DNA of 64,000 nt from Inquilinus limosus DSM 16000. Lineage in GTDB: Bacteria; Pseudomonadota; Alphaproteobacteria; DSM-16000; Inquilinaceae. The stretch is from assembly GCF_000423185.1 (NCBI RefSeq), contig NZ_AUHM01000005.1:1-64000 (forward strand), read 5' to 3'. The notes beneath the pieces were generated by a model. That model did no database searches. It was not told the DNA's origin and was given only the letters and a program-made list of their open reading frames with translations. How positions within the stretch are numbered: position 1 is the stretch's first letter; every line of letters begins with the position of its first letter. A program made the translations under genes and the position numbers. This document shows, in pieces, positions 33,386-41,862 of this stretch.

Positions 33386-34228
33386 ATGAGGCTGGCCGCC
33401 CTTGCTTCCGCCGTCGTCTGCGCCGTCGCGATCGCGGTCTCCGGGCCGTCGGCCGCCGGCGAGAAGAAGGGAATAGCGATCGGGTCCAAGGACCCGCATG
33501 CCGCCGAGACGATCAAGGCGCTCGATGTCGGCTGGTACTACACCTGGAACACGACGGCGGTCGAGGATGCGGGGCCGGCGCAGTTCGTGCCGATGATCTG
33601 GTCCGCCGGCCCGAAGATGGACCAGCAGATCTCCCAGTTGGAACAGGGGCCGAAACCCTGTGTGCTGCTGGCCTTCAACGAGCCGGACGGACGGCGGCAG
33701 GCGAACATGTCGGTCGACGCGGCGATCGGCGCCTGGGGCAGGATCCGGCCGCTCGCCCGCCGCGTCGGCAGCCCCGCGGCCGTCAATGCCCTCGGGCCCT
33801 GGTTCGAGGGCTTCTCCGCGCGGATGGCCGAGCAGGGCGATGCCTATGACTTCGTCGCCGTCCACTGGTACGGCGCGCCGTCGGCGGCGAGCTTCCTGCG
33901 CAAGATCGACGACATCCACGAGACCTACAAGAAGCCGATCTGGATCACCGAATTCGCGGTCTCCGACTGGGCGGCCCGGGACGGCCGGAAGAACCGGTAC
34001 AGCACCGATGCGACCGAACGGTTCATGCGGGCTGTCCTGCCGGAGCTCGAGCGCCGTCCCTATGTGGAGCGCTATGCCTGGCTGGGCGCCGGCGGCGACC
34101 AGGAGACGACCGCCCCGTCGCGGCTGGTGGACGGCACCGGCGCGCTGACCGCCCTCGGCCGGATCTACGCCGAGTTCGACGGGGAGGGGTCGGTCACGGC
34201 CGAGCCTCCCTGCGCGGCGGAGAACTAG
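33386..34228 (+). CDS. Secreted glycoside hydrolase-like protein (GH128 / ASL1-like)
   Basis: The 280-residue precursor starts with a Sec signal peptide (MRLAALASAVVCAVAIAVSGPSAAG). The mature part has WYYTWNT, FVPMIWSA, LLAFNEPDG (first catalytic Glu candidate), FVAVHWYGA and PIWITEFAVSDW (second Glu), the TIM-barrel pattern of ASL1/GH128-type beta-1,3-glucanases. ATG 33335 has a stronger ribosome site (GCAGGAGGACGGAG) but adds a charged N-terminal stretch; 33386 gives a cleaner signal peptide. No neighbours suggest the polysaccharide target. Confidence 0.75.
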   Translation: MRLAALASAVVCAVAIAVSGPSAAGEKKGIAIGSKDPHAAETIKALDVGWYYTWNTTAVEDAGPAQFVPMIWSAGPKMDQQISQLEQGPKPCVLLAFNEPDGRRQANMSVDAAIGAWGRIRPLARRVGSPAAVNALGPWFEGFSARMAEQGDAYDFVAVHWYGAPSAASFLRKIDDIHETYKKPIWITEFAVSDWAARDGRKNRYSTDATERFMRAVLPELERRPYVERYAWLGAGGDQETTAPSRLVDGTGALTALGRIYAEFDGEGSVTAEPPCAAEN

Positions 34229-34397
34229 GGTCAGGACCCATTAATTCCGATAGCATCGAATGACGGCAATGAGCCCAAGCTGCATCCGAAATGTGATTAG
34301 CTGATGTCCGCTTTGGCCGAACGCTTCAAGTCCAAATGACCTCGCTCCAGGTTCGCACCGGTTTGTAAACCGAACTTTGGATTGCCGAAGACAGTCG

Positions 34398-34754
34398 CTA
34401 AAACCCCTTTTTGCTGCGCGAACTAACTGCTAATTTCTCAACTAGTTCATCAGTGATGGGGTTGCCAACCGAGAACGTAACTCCGGTCTTGGTTGCCTTG
34501 AGTTTCAAAGAAGCGATCTCATCCGCATGAGCAGCAATTGCACCCGGGTCAACATATAGACCACATTGTTTACTAAAGACAGCATAGCCCGCGATGATCG
34601 TTTCTTCGATCTGAAATCCGGGCATATCGTACTTAATGACTTCTTCGGCGTCTGGTAGTGCCCGCGATAGCTGTGCACGCAGTTGGCCCAACATGGCGCG
34701 AAACTGCTCTGGTGCGGCAGCTATATAGGCGTCATGGTTATCCTTCTTCGTCAT
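34398..34754 (-). CDS. DUF1801-family protein (YdhG-like)
   Basis: The 118-residue protein matches the DUF1801 pattern: YIAAAPEQFRAMLGQLRAQLSRALPDAEEVIKYDMPGF, AVFSKQCGLYVDP and VGNPITDELVEKLA. Members have been called iron chaperone-like, but function is not established. The gene and its flanks (34230-34870) are clearly poorer in GC than the surrounding ~70 %, and an IS5-like remnant lies just to the right, so recent acquisition is likely. No clear promoter or ribosome site stands out. Confidence 0.75.
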   Translation of the reverse strand: MTKKDNHDAYIAAAPEQFRAMLGQLRAQLSRALPDAEEVIKYDMPGFQIEETIIAGYAVFSKQCGLYVDPGAIAAHADEIASLKLKATKTGVTFSVGNPITDELVEKLAVSSRSKKGF

Positions 34755-34878
34755 GCTGACAGTATGCTTTTTAGCATGTCCAAAGGCAACAAATGGGGCG
34801 CTAGGGCTGGGGCCTATAAACAGGATTCACGGCGGCGCCGAGATGTGATTCAGCCTTCCCGTTGATCGGGAGGTGTTT

Positions 34879-35054
34879 GTGGCGTCGGAGTTTTGGTTGA
34901 GCGATGAGCAGTGGGGCCGGCTTTCGCCGTTGCTGCCGAACAAGTGTTCTGCCGGTTGAAGGACTGCCGCCGGCTCGCCACCCGATACGACCGCTTCGCC
35001 GCCGTCTATCTCGGCAGCGTCCAGCTCGCCGCCACCATCCTCTGGTGGTTATGA
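34879..35054 (+). pseudogene. IS5-family transposase remnant with internal deletion
   Basis: GTG 34879 begins VASEFWLSDEQWGRLSPLLPNK, the usual N terminus of IS5/IS4-type transposases, then the sequence jumps in another frame to VFCRLKDCRRLATRYDRFAAVYLGSVQ..ATILWWL and a stop, the usual C terminus. The catalytic middle is deleted, leaving about 175 bases; it cannot move by itself. Confidence 0.75.
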
Positions 35055-35070
35055 GTCCCGGCCCTAGGGT

Positions 35071-36666
35071 TCACTCGACGGGGCTGGGGTCGGCCGTCTC
35101 GTCTCTCTCGGCGATCTCCGGCTCCTCGTCGGGCGCCGGTTCGGGATCGGCGACGGCCTTGGCCGGGATCTCCTCCGGCGCGTTCGGGTCGCCGGGCGCG
35201 GTCTCGCAGCCGAGATCCGGCAGGGCCACGATGCGGTGGCCGCCGCGGCCGGCGGTGCGGCAGACGATGAAGCCGCGCTGCTCCATATAGGACAGGAGGC
35301 GCCGGGTGCGGCCGACCGACTGGGTGCCGTAGGCGCGGGCGATGGTGGCGTCGGACGGGCAGGGGGCGCCGGCCAGCGCCGCCTTGACCAGCAGCAGGAA
35401 GATGCCCTGCATGTCCTCCGGCAGTTCGCGCGCCAGCCCGGTCGCGTGCTGCCAGGCCGGGCTCTCCGCCGTGTCGGTGTCGACCCCGGCGCGGGCCACG
35501 GCCAGCCGGGCGCGGAAGCCGGCGAGGTCGAGCGCCGGGGCGCTGCGGCTGCCGATCCGCTGGATCCGGCAGCGCACCAGGAAATCCTGGTACAGCACCG
35601 AGATCGGGCGGAAGGCCGAATCCTCCTCCGCCACAAGGTCGCGCAGCACCGCGTCGATCGCGGCGTCGCGCTCGGCCTGGGTCATCGGGTCCGGCTCCTC
35701 CTCCGGCGCCGGGGCCGGGTCGGGGCGGCTGCGGATCAGCTGGGCCAGCAGCTCCGCCGTCGACTGCGGCTGCTGCGGCGGCGGGCGCGTCGGGCGGGGC
35801 ATCGGCGGCTCGGCCTCCGCCGGCTTGAAGATCAGCTCGTGCAGGTCCTCGGGCGGCGCCTCGGGCATCGGCAGCAGCTTCGGGCTGGTCGAGCGCGCGC
35901 CGGTCTCGACCGAGCCGATGCGGATCTCGATCGGCCGGCGCGACAGGGCCGGGCCCAGCGCCACGAAGCGGCCGCGGCCGAGGTCGCGGAACATCTCGGC
36001 CTGGCGCCGCTCGAGGCCCAAGAGGTCGGCGGCGCGGGCCATGTCGATGTCGAGGAAGGTGCGGCCCATCAGGAAGTTCGAGGCCTCGGCCGCCACGTTC
36101 TTGGCCAGCTTGGCCAGGCGCTGGGTGGCGATCACCCCGGCCAGGCCGCGCTTGCGGCCGCGGCTCATCAGATTGGCCATGGCGCCCAGCGTCGCCTTGC
36201 GCGCCTCCTCCGACACGTCGCCGGCCGCGGCGGGGGCGAAGAGCTGAGCCTCGTCCACCACCACCAGCACCGGGTACCAGAGGTCGCGCTCGGCGTCGAA
36301 CAGCCCGTTCAGGAAGGCGGCGGCGGCGCGCATCTGGGAATCGATGTCGCAGCGCTCCAGGTTCAGCACGGCCGAGGTGCGGTGCTGCCGTACCCGGCCG
36401 GCGATCCGGTACAGGTCGTCGTCGGACCGGTCGCCGTCGACCACGATGTGGCCGAAGCGGTCGGCCAGGCTGACGAAGTCGCCCTCGGGGTCGACCACCA
36501 CCTGCTGCACCCAGGCGGCGCTCTGCTCCAGGAGGCGGCGCAGCAGATGCGACTTGCCGGAGCCGGAATTGCCCTGCACCAGCAGCCGCGTCGCCAGCAG
36601 TTCCTCGAGATCGATCATGGCCGATGTCCCGTCGGACAGCGTTCCGATGTCGATTTGGACCGTCAT
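35071..36666 (-). CDS. HerA/VirB4-like ATP-binding protein with C-terminal winged-helix-like region
   Basis: The 531-residue protein has an N-terminal ATPase domain: Walker A GNSGSGKSH (32-40), Walker B VLVVVDEAQLF, the GRKRGLAGVIATQRLAKLAKNV sensor region and a conserved LMGRTFLDIDMARAADLLGL, as in bacterial HerA-like DNA translocases. A proline/acid-rich linker (about 275-345) leads to a C-terminal part with a winged-helix look (SDATIARAYGTQSVGRTRRLLSYMEQRGFIVCR) and an acidic tail. GGAGGGG precedes ATG 36666. No NurA nuclease or defence partner is nearby. Confidence 0.82.
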   Translation of the reverse strand: MTVQIDIGTLSDGTSAMIDLEELLATRLLVQGNSGSGKSHLLRRLLEQSAAWVQQVVVDPEGDFVSLADRFGHIVVDGDRSDDDLYRIAGRVRQHRTSAVLNLERCDIDSQMRAAAAFLNGLFDAERDLWYPVLVVVDEAQLFAPAAAGDVSEEARKATLGAMANLMSRGRKRGLAGVIATQRLAKLAKNVAAEASNFLMGRTFLDIDMARAADLLGLERRQAEMFRDLGRGRFVALGPALSRRPIEIRIGSVETGARSTSPKLLPMPEAPPEDLHELIFKPAEAEPPMPRPTRPPPQQPQSTAELLAQLIRSRPDPAPAPEEEPDPMTQAERDAAIDAVLRDLVAEEDSAFRPISVLYQDFLVRCRIQRIGSRSAPALDLAGFRARLAVARAGVDTDTAESPAWQHATGLARELPEDMQGIFLLLVKAALAGAPCPSDATIARAYGTQSVGRTRRLLSYMEQRGFIVCRTAGRGGHRIVALPDLGCETAPGDPNAPEEIPAKAVADPEPAPDEEPEIAERDETADPSPVE

Positions 36667-36739
36667 CACCCCTCCGCACACCTCGGCCCCGCCATCCGGG
36701 GGGCGGCGGGGCCGGGCATGGTCTATCACGATCGGGCGG

Positions 36740-37669
36740 TCAGCGGGCAACCCGACGGGACAGGGCAGGGGTGTCCTGGGCGTGACGGCCGAGCCGGTCC
36801 GCGACCCGGCGAATCAGCCCCTTGGCATCCGCGGGCGCGCGCACCTTGGCGTCGTTGTCGAAATAGACGAAGACGTCGCGGCTGGCCCGCTTCGGGCCGG
36901 GCTGGTCGATCACCCGTTCGGCGTCCTTGGGCTCGCGGCCCTGCGCCCAGGCGGCGACGCGGTCGGCCCACGTGTCCAGCGCGTCGTCGTCGTAGCCGCT
37001 GACATACAGCACCTCCGACCCGTGCAGGCGGCAATAGACGAAGTCGGCGGTCAGATCCATCTTCCGCGGCCACTCCACCGTGTCGGCGCAGACCAGGGCG
37101 ACGCCGTAGCGCCGCAGCAGCCGGATGAAGGCGGGGTCGAGGAAGCTGTCGTGGCGGATCTCCATGGCGTGGCGCACGGGTCGCTTGCGGTCCGTCTTCG
37201 TCCAGACCCGGCCGGCATAGCGCGGCTCGTGGCGGCGGGAGATCTCGGCCGCGGCCTCGGTGTCCTTCGGCAGGAGGGCGAAGAAGGCTTCGATCCGCTC
37301 CGGGTCGAAGCGGAAGCTCGGCGGGAACTGCCACAGGATCGGCCCCAGCTTCGGCCCCAGCCGCAGCGGCCCGGACGCCAGGAAATTCGCCAGCGGCGCC
37401 TCCACCTCGCGCAGCCGGCGCAGATGGGTGATGTAGCGCGGCCCCTTGACCGCGAAGACGAAGTCCTCCGGCGTCTCCTCGGACCAGCGGGCATAGCTCT
37501 CCGGCCGCTGCGTGCCGTAGAAGGTGCCGTTGATCTCGACGCTGGGGAAGGTCTGGGCGGCGAAGGCCAGCTCGCGCTTCTGCGGCAGGCCCTTCGGATA
37601 GAACACGCCGCGCCAGGGCCGGTAGGTCCAGCCCGAGATCCCGATCCGCACCTGTCCGGCCTTGCTCAT
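36740..37669 (-). CDS. DUF72 domain protein
   Basis: The 309-residue protein has the DUF72 TIM-barrel pattern: VRIGISGWTYRPWRGVFYP near the start, FPSVEINGTFYGTQ, FVFAVKGPRYITH, ILWQFPPSF, MEIRHDSFLDP and VYCRLHGSE. The biochemical role of the family is unknown. CTGGAGG precedes ATG 37669. The HerA-like gene starts 73 bases downstream on the same strand, so cotranscription is possible. Confidence 0.88.
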   Translation of the reverse strand: MSKAGQVRIGISGWTYRPWRGVFYPKGLPQKRELAFAAQTFPSVEINGTFYGTQRPESYARWSEETPEDFVFAVKGPRYITHLRRLREVEAPLANFLASGPLRLGPKLGPILWQFPPSFRFDPERIEAFFALLPKDTEAAAEISRRHEPRYAGRVWTKTDRKRPVRHAMEIRHDSFLDPAFIRLLRRYGVALVCADTVEWPRKMDLTADFVYCRLHGSEVLYVSGYDDDALDTWADRVAAWAQGREPKDAERVIDQPGPKRASRDVFVYFDNDAKVRAPADAKGLIRRVADRLGRHAQDTPALSRRVAR

Positions 37670-37725
37670 CGCGATCCTCCAGTCGGGAGAACATCAACGA
37701 GACCGGTCGAGTGCCGCTGATCGCC

Positions 37726-37760
37726 GAAAAACGAAGAGGGCGGCCCCTGGCGCCGCCCTC
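37726..37760 (-). terminator. Rho-independent terminator of the porin gene
   Basis: The stem GAGGGCGGC / GCCGCCCTC has a 7-base loop and is followed on the minus strand by TTCGTTTTTCGG. It lies about 35 bases after the porin stop and is the clearest intrinsic terminator in the window. Confidence 0.75.
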
Positions 37761-37794
37761 GAGTTTGCTGGGTACTTGGGAGGTCAGATGTCGA

Positions 37795-38949
37795 TCAGAA
37801 GGACAGGGCCAGGCCCGTGGTCAGCGCGGTCGCCTCGTAGTCCTTGCCGAAACGGAACTCGTTCCGCTCGTAGGCCAGCTCGGCAAAGCTGTTGAGGCCC
37901 GGCGCCAGGTTGTAGAGGAGCGAGCCGATGACGCTGTGGTTGGCCTTCAGGTCCTCGCCGTCGGTGAAGGACGACTCGAGCTCGTTGCCCTTCTCCGCCG
38001 TGGTGTAGGCGTAGCCGACCGAGACGACGTAGGGTCCGCCATAGTAGGACAGGTCGCCGGTGATCGAGTCGATCGCCTTGTCGGCGCGGAAGGTGCTGGA
38101 GAAGTGCACCCAGTTGACGCTGGCGGCGAAGCCGCTGGCGTGGATGAACTGGCCGCCGAGGCTGTAGGCCTCGTAGTCGTGATTGCCGACGACGCCGTTG
38201 CCGTTGCCGGCCGAACCCCGCAGGGTCACCGTGCTGCCGTCGAAGGTGTTGGTGTACTGGACGCCGGCCGTGACGATGTTCTCGTAGCGGGTGCTGCTGT
38301 CGTTGGTCAGGTCGTTGCGGCCGCCGTTGCCGGCATGGCCGTTGCCGCCCGCGACCGGCGTGAAGTCGACGCCGAAGGAGAAGCCGGAGAAGCTCGGCGA
38401 GGTGTACTTGATCTTGGTGTCCTTGCCGTTCAGCCCGCCGATGCCATAGCTCGGATCCACGGCGTAGAAGACGTCGGAGCCGCCGAACAGGTTGAACTTG
38501 CCGTCCAGGCCGTCGCCCCAGCCGGCGCCGAGGCCGAGCTTGCCGTTCAGCGTGTCATGGGCATAGACGTAGCCGAAATCGGCGATGGCGTAGGGCGCGT
38601 CGCCGAAGGTCACCGTGCCGAAGCCGCCCTTCACGTAGAGATAGGTGCGGTCGATGGTGACGTCGTTGCGGCGGTCGACGTTGTTCATACGGATTCGGGC
38701 GCCGTATTCCAGGCCGGAATCGGTGACGTTCTTGACGTCGAACTGCAGCCGCGCGTTGGAAATGAAGTCGTAGTCGCGGTCGAAGGTGTCGTCGGCGGTG
38801 TTGCTCAGCGACAGGCCGGCCATGAAGCCGATCCAGCCATTGATCTTCAGCGACAGGCCCGAGGTGACGTTCGCATCCGCCGCCTGGGCAATACTCGTCC
38901 CTCCCGCGGCGGCCGCAAGGCACACCCCGAGCAACAAAATCTTCCGCAT
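37795..38949 (-). CDS. Alphaproteobacterial general porin
   Basis: The 384-residue precursor has a signal peptide (MRKILLLGVCLAAAAGGTSIAQA) and then a beta-barrel-type sequence with alternating aromatic/Gly strands: LKINGWIGFMAGLS, YGARIRMNN, TYLYVKGGFGTVTFGDA and a final strand ending in LALSF with terminal Phe, the BAM-recognition mark of outer-membrane proteins. GAGGGGAAG precedes ATG 38949. It is monocistronic, with its own terminator, and diverges from the gamma-glutamyltransferase gene across an AT-rich gap. Confidence 0.87.
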   Translation of the reverse strand: MRKILLLGVCLAAAAGGTSIAQAADANVTSGLSLKINGWIGFMAGLSLSNTADDTFDRDYDFISNARLQFDVKNVTDSGLEYGARIRMNNVDRRNDVTIDRTYLYVKGGFGTVTFGDAPYAIADFGYVYAHDTLNGKLGLGAGWGDGLDGKFNLFGGSDVFYAVDPSYGIGGLNGKDTKIKYTSPSFSGFSFGVDFTPVAGGNGHAGNGGRNDLTNDSSTRYENIVTAGVQYTNTFDGSTVTLRGSAGNGNGVVGNHDYEAYSLGGQFIHASGFAASVNWVHFSSTFRADKAIDSITGDLSYYGGPYVVSVGYAYTTAEKGNELESSFTDGEDLKANHSVIGSLLYNLAPGLNSFAELAYERNEFRFGKDYEATALTTGLALSF

Positions 38950-39065
38950 TTTACTTCCCCTCGCGTGTCGGGCGCGCTTCCCCCCAAGTGGAATCGCGGC
39001 CCTTTTCTGTGGCGGGCGGCTTATACGAAGGCAGCTGTTCCAAATCAATCATCAGGTGCGACAAA

Positions 39066-39087
39066 AAATTTGAGTGTGCGCAAATTT
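39066..39087. promoter_or_regulatory. Inverted repeat in the porin / gamma-glutamyltransferase gap
   Basis: AAATTTG and CAAATTT form perfect 7-bp arms separated by 8 bases within an AT-rich stretch of an otherwise GC-rich region. It could bind a regulator of the divergent porin; no protein can be assigned. Confidence 0.35.
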
Positions 39088-39204
39088 CATAAAATCGTCA
39101 CGGCATCCGGCGCGGGGAGTGCGTCGCCGGATGCCGTGGCCTGGTTGCCAGCGGCCCCCGCCGCCGATATCAACGATCGATCGAAGCGGGAAAGGACAGG
39201 GCGC

Positions 39205-40794
39205 ATGCAGCGGGATTTCACTCGGCCGGGACGCTCGGCGCTGATCGCGGGCGAGGCGGCGATCGCCACCTCGCATCCGCTGGCCTCGGCCGCCGGGCTC
39301 GAGGTGCTGATGGACGGCGGCAACGCGGTCGACGCGGCGCTGGCCGCGGTCGCGGTGCAATGCGTGGTCGAGGCGCATATGACCGGCATCGGCGGCGACT
39401 GCTTCGTGCTGTATGCCCCGGCCGGGCAGGATGCGCTGGCCCTGAACGGCAGCGGCCGCGCCCCGCGGGCGGCCTCGGCGGAGGCGCTGGCGGCCCAGGG
39501 CCTCACGGCCATCCCGCAGCGCAGCCCGCATGCGGTGACCGTGCCGGGCGCGGTCTCGGCCTGGTGCCGGCTGCATGCCGAGCACGGGTCGCTGCCGCTC
39601 GACCGACTGTTCGCCCGCGCCATCCTCTATGCCGAGGAAGGCTATCCGGTGGCGCCGCGCGTCGCCTGGGACTGGGCGGAGGATGCCGGCTTCCTGGCCG
39701 GCGACGCCGGCTGCCGCGGGGTGTTCCTGCCCGGCGGCCGGATCCCGGCGGTCGGCGACCGGCACGCCCAGCCGCGGCTCGGCGCCCGGCTGCGCGACAT
39801 CGCCGCCCGCGGCGCCGGCGCCTTCTACGAGGGCGCGGTGGCGGAATCGCTGGTCCGTTTCCTCAAGGCCCAGGGCGGCCTGCACACGCTCGACGATTTC
39901 GCCGCCGGCCGCGAGGTCGCCAACTGGGTCGACCCGATCCGGCTCGACTATCACGGCACCGAAGTGGTCGAATGCCCGCCGAACGGCCAGGGGCTGGCGG
40001 CGCTGATGATCCTCGGCCTGCTCTCCGGCCACGACCTCTCGGCCGAGATGCCGGAGGCCCACCGCGTCCATCTGCACGCCGAGGCGACCAAGATCGCCTA
40101 TCACCACCGCGACGCGCTGATCTGCGACCCCGATCACCTGCCGCACGACCCGCGGACGCTGTTGTCGGAGGAGGTGCTGGGCACGCTGCGCCGGCGCATC
40201 GACCCCAACCGCGCCGGCCGCCCGGCGTTGTGGACCGAGCCGGAGCACCGCGACACGGTCTATCTCTGCGTCGTCGACCGCGACGGCAACGCCGTCTCCT
40301 TCATCAACTCGATCTTCGACAGCTTCGGTAGCGGCCTGCTGGACCCCGAGACCGGGGTGCTGCTGCACAGCCGCGGCCGGTCCTTCCAGGTCGAGCCGGG
40401 CCATCCGAATTCGATCGGGCCCGGCAAGCGGCCGATGCACACCATCATCCCCGGCCTGCTGCGCCGCGGCGGCCGCACCGCCGGCGTGTTCGGGGTGATG
40501 GGCGGGCACTACCAGGCGGCCGGCCAGGCGCAGTTCGTGTCCTCGGTCATCGACCGCGGCCTCGACCCGCAAACGGCGCTGGACCTGCCGCGCAGCTTCG
40601 CCTTCGACGGGGTGCTGCAGCTCGAGCCCCGCATCGGCGAAAGCGTGGCGGCGGATCTCGCCGGCCGCGGCCATAAGGTCGAACGGCGCGACGAACCGCT
40701 GGGCGGCGGTCAGGCGATCCTGATCGACCACGACCGCGGCGTGCTGATCGCCGGCTCCGACCCCCGCAAGGACGGCTGCGCGCTGGGGATTTGA
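39205..40794 (+). CDS. Gamma-glutamyltransferase-family Ntn hydrolase
   Basis: The 529-residue protein belongs to the GGT family, which cleaves itself before a catalytic Thr; here Thr351 in HRDTVYLCVVDRDGNAVSFINS. Other family blocks are HPLASAAGLEVLMDGGNAVDAALAA, MTGIGGDCF, PPNGQGLAALMIL and MGGHYQAAGQAQF. No signal peptide is seen, so it may act in the cytoplasm, unlike classical GGT; members with this architecture include acylase- and glutathione hydrolase-like enzymes. AAAGGACAGG precedes ATG 39205. The creatininase-family gene follows after a dispersed repeat. Confidence 0.88.
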   Translation: MQRDFTRPGRSALIAGEAAIATSHPLASAAGLEVLMDGGNAVDAALAAVAVQCVVEAHMTGIGGDCFVLYAPAGQDALALNGSGRAPRAASAEALAAQGLTAIPQRSPHAVTVPGAVSAWCRLHAEHGSLPLDRLFARAILYAEEGYPVAPRVAWDWAEDAGFLAGDAGCRGVFLPGGRIPAVGDRHAQPRLGARLRDIAARGAGAFYEGAVAESLVRFLKAQGGLHTLDDFAAGREVANWVDPIRLDYHGTEVVECPPNGQGLAALMILGLLSGHDLSAEMPEAHRVHLHAEATKIAYHHRDALICDPDHLPHDPRTLLSEEVLGTLRRRIDPNRAGRPALWTEPEHRDTVYLCVVDRDGNAVSFINSIFDSFGSGLLDPETGVLLHSRGRSFQVEPGHPNSIGPGKRPMHTIIPGLLRRGGRTAGVFGVMGGHYQAAGQAQFVSSVIDRGLDPQTALDLPRSFAFDGVLQLEPRIGESVAADLAGRGHKVERRDEPLGGGQAILIDHDRGVLIAGSDPRKDGCALGI

Positions 40795-40810
40795 CGGCAG
40801 CCTACACCCA

Positions 40811-40892
40811 CATTGTCGTGCCCGGGCTTGACCCGGGCATCCAGAGGGCGTCGAGACCTTCTGGATTGCCGGGTCAAGCCCGGCAATGACAG
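40811..40892. repeat. 82-bp palindromic dispersed repeat, copy 2
   Basis: Same length and layout as the copy at 18912-18993, with only a few substitutions, several of them in the inner part of the hairpin. It lies between the gamma-glutamyltransferase and creatininase-family genes. Confidence 0.8.
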
Positions 40893-40982
40893 TGGAGGGG
40901 TATCGGGCTCTCGGCCATATTTCCAAGGAACTCCTGGCGCGCTCCCGGATTGGACAAGGCGAGCTCAGGAAACGGAGGACCC

Positions 40983-41720
40983 ATGCAGCTTCAGCTCAGC
41001 TCCTGGCCGGAGATCGAGGCCTATCTCAAGACCTCGCGCGGCGCGATCATGCCGATCGGCTCGACCGAGCAGCACGGCCCGAACGGGCTGATCGGCACCG
41101 ACGCGCTGTGCGCCGAGGGCATTGCCCGCGGCGTCGGCGACCGGACCGGGGCGGTGGTCGGGCCGACCATCGGCGTCGGCATGGCGCACCACCACATGAC
41201 CTTCCCGGGCAGCATGACGCTGAAGCCGTCGACCCTGGTGCTGGTGATCCGCGACTATGTCATGGCGCTGGCCGAGCATGGCTTCGAGCGCTTCCTGTTC
41301 GTCAACGGCCATGGCGGCAACATCGCCACCATCCAGGCCGCCTTCTACGAGACCTATGCCGAGCTGCGGGCGCTCGGCCGGCCCTCGGTGCGCTGCCGCC
41401 TGGTCAACTGGTGGGACAATCCGGCCGTGCAGCGCCTGTCGAAGCAGCTGTATGGCGTGGCCGAGGGCAGCCATGCCACCGCCAGCGAGGTGGCGGTGAC
41501 GCAGTATCTGTTCCCCGACCACATCAAGACGGCCGAGCTGGATCCGCCGATCGCGCCCTCCGGCCGGTTCTACGACGCCGCCGACTACCGCCGCCGCTTC
41601 CCGGACGGCCGCATCGGCTCCAATCCCGGCCTGGCGACGCCGGAGCACGGCCGGCAATTCTACGACGCGGCGGTGGAGGCGATCGCCGGAACCTATGCGG
41701 AGTTCCTGGCGGAAGTCTGA
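40983..41720 (+). CDS. Creatininase-family amidohydrolase
   Basis: A 245-residue metal-dependent amidohydrolase with the family ligands Glu29 and His31 (GSTEQHGP), Asp40 (GTD), GMAHHHMTFPG and NGHGGN. Family members hydrolyse creatinine, formamides or lactams. ACGGAGGACC precedes ATG 40983. Same-strand placement after a GGT-family gene suggests the two act on related amide or gamma-glutamyl compounds, but a palindromic repeat lies between them and cotranscription is uncertain. Confidence 0.88.
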   Translation: MQLQLSSWPEIEAYLKTSRGAIMPIGSTEQHGPNGLIGTDALCAEGIARGVGDRTGAVVGPTIGVGMAHHHMTFPGSMTLKPSTLVLVIRDYVMALAEHGFERFLFVNGHGGNIATIQAAFYETYAELRALGRPSVRCRLVNWWDNPAVQRLSKQLYGVAEGSHATASEVAVTQYLFPDHIKTAELDPPIAPSGRFYDAADYRRRFPDGRIGSNPGLATPEHGRQFYDAAVEAIAGTYAEFLAEV

Positions 41721-41722
41721 GA

Positions 41723-41862
41723 GATCGCTTGCAAATGCTGTTGGCGCGGCCGTCTGACGGCGGGCTCGAGCGCTTCCGGTGCTCACGGACTTAACCGTCC
41801 GCTGCGCTCCGGTTCTCGAAACCACCGCCAGCCGACTCACGCCAGTGCATTTCCAAACGATC
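41723..41862. repeat. 140-bp imperfect palindromic element overlapping a gene end
   Basis: GATCGCTTGCAAATGC at the left is matched by the inverse of GTGCATTTCCAAACGATC at the right, with nested inner arms (CTCGAGCGCTTCCGG... and ACGGACTTAACCGTCC). The element fills the gap after the creatininase-family gene and runs into the 3' end of the VanW-glycosyltransferase gene, supplying its last codons. Confidence 0.6.

Noticed and set aside
35071-36666. Anti-phage defence system built on HerA
   Set aside because: No nuclease, Sir2, DUF4297 or other effector gene is adjacent; the neighbour is a DUF72 protein.
37711-39204. A long open frame running into the gamma-glutamyltransferase gene from upstream
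   Set aside because: It lies antisense to the porin gene, which has a signal peptide, a terminal Phe and its own terminator; GGT homology begins only at 39205.
41768-41840. tRNA-like arm (GGTTCTCGAAACC) after the creatininase gene
   Set aside because: It does not fold into a tRNA with acceptor and anticodon arms and is explained by the large palindromic repeat.
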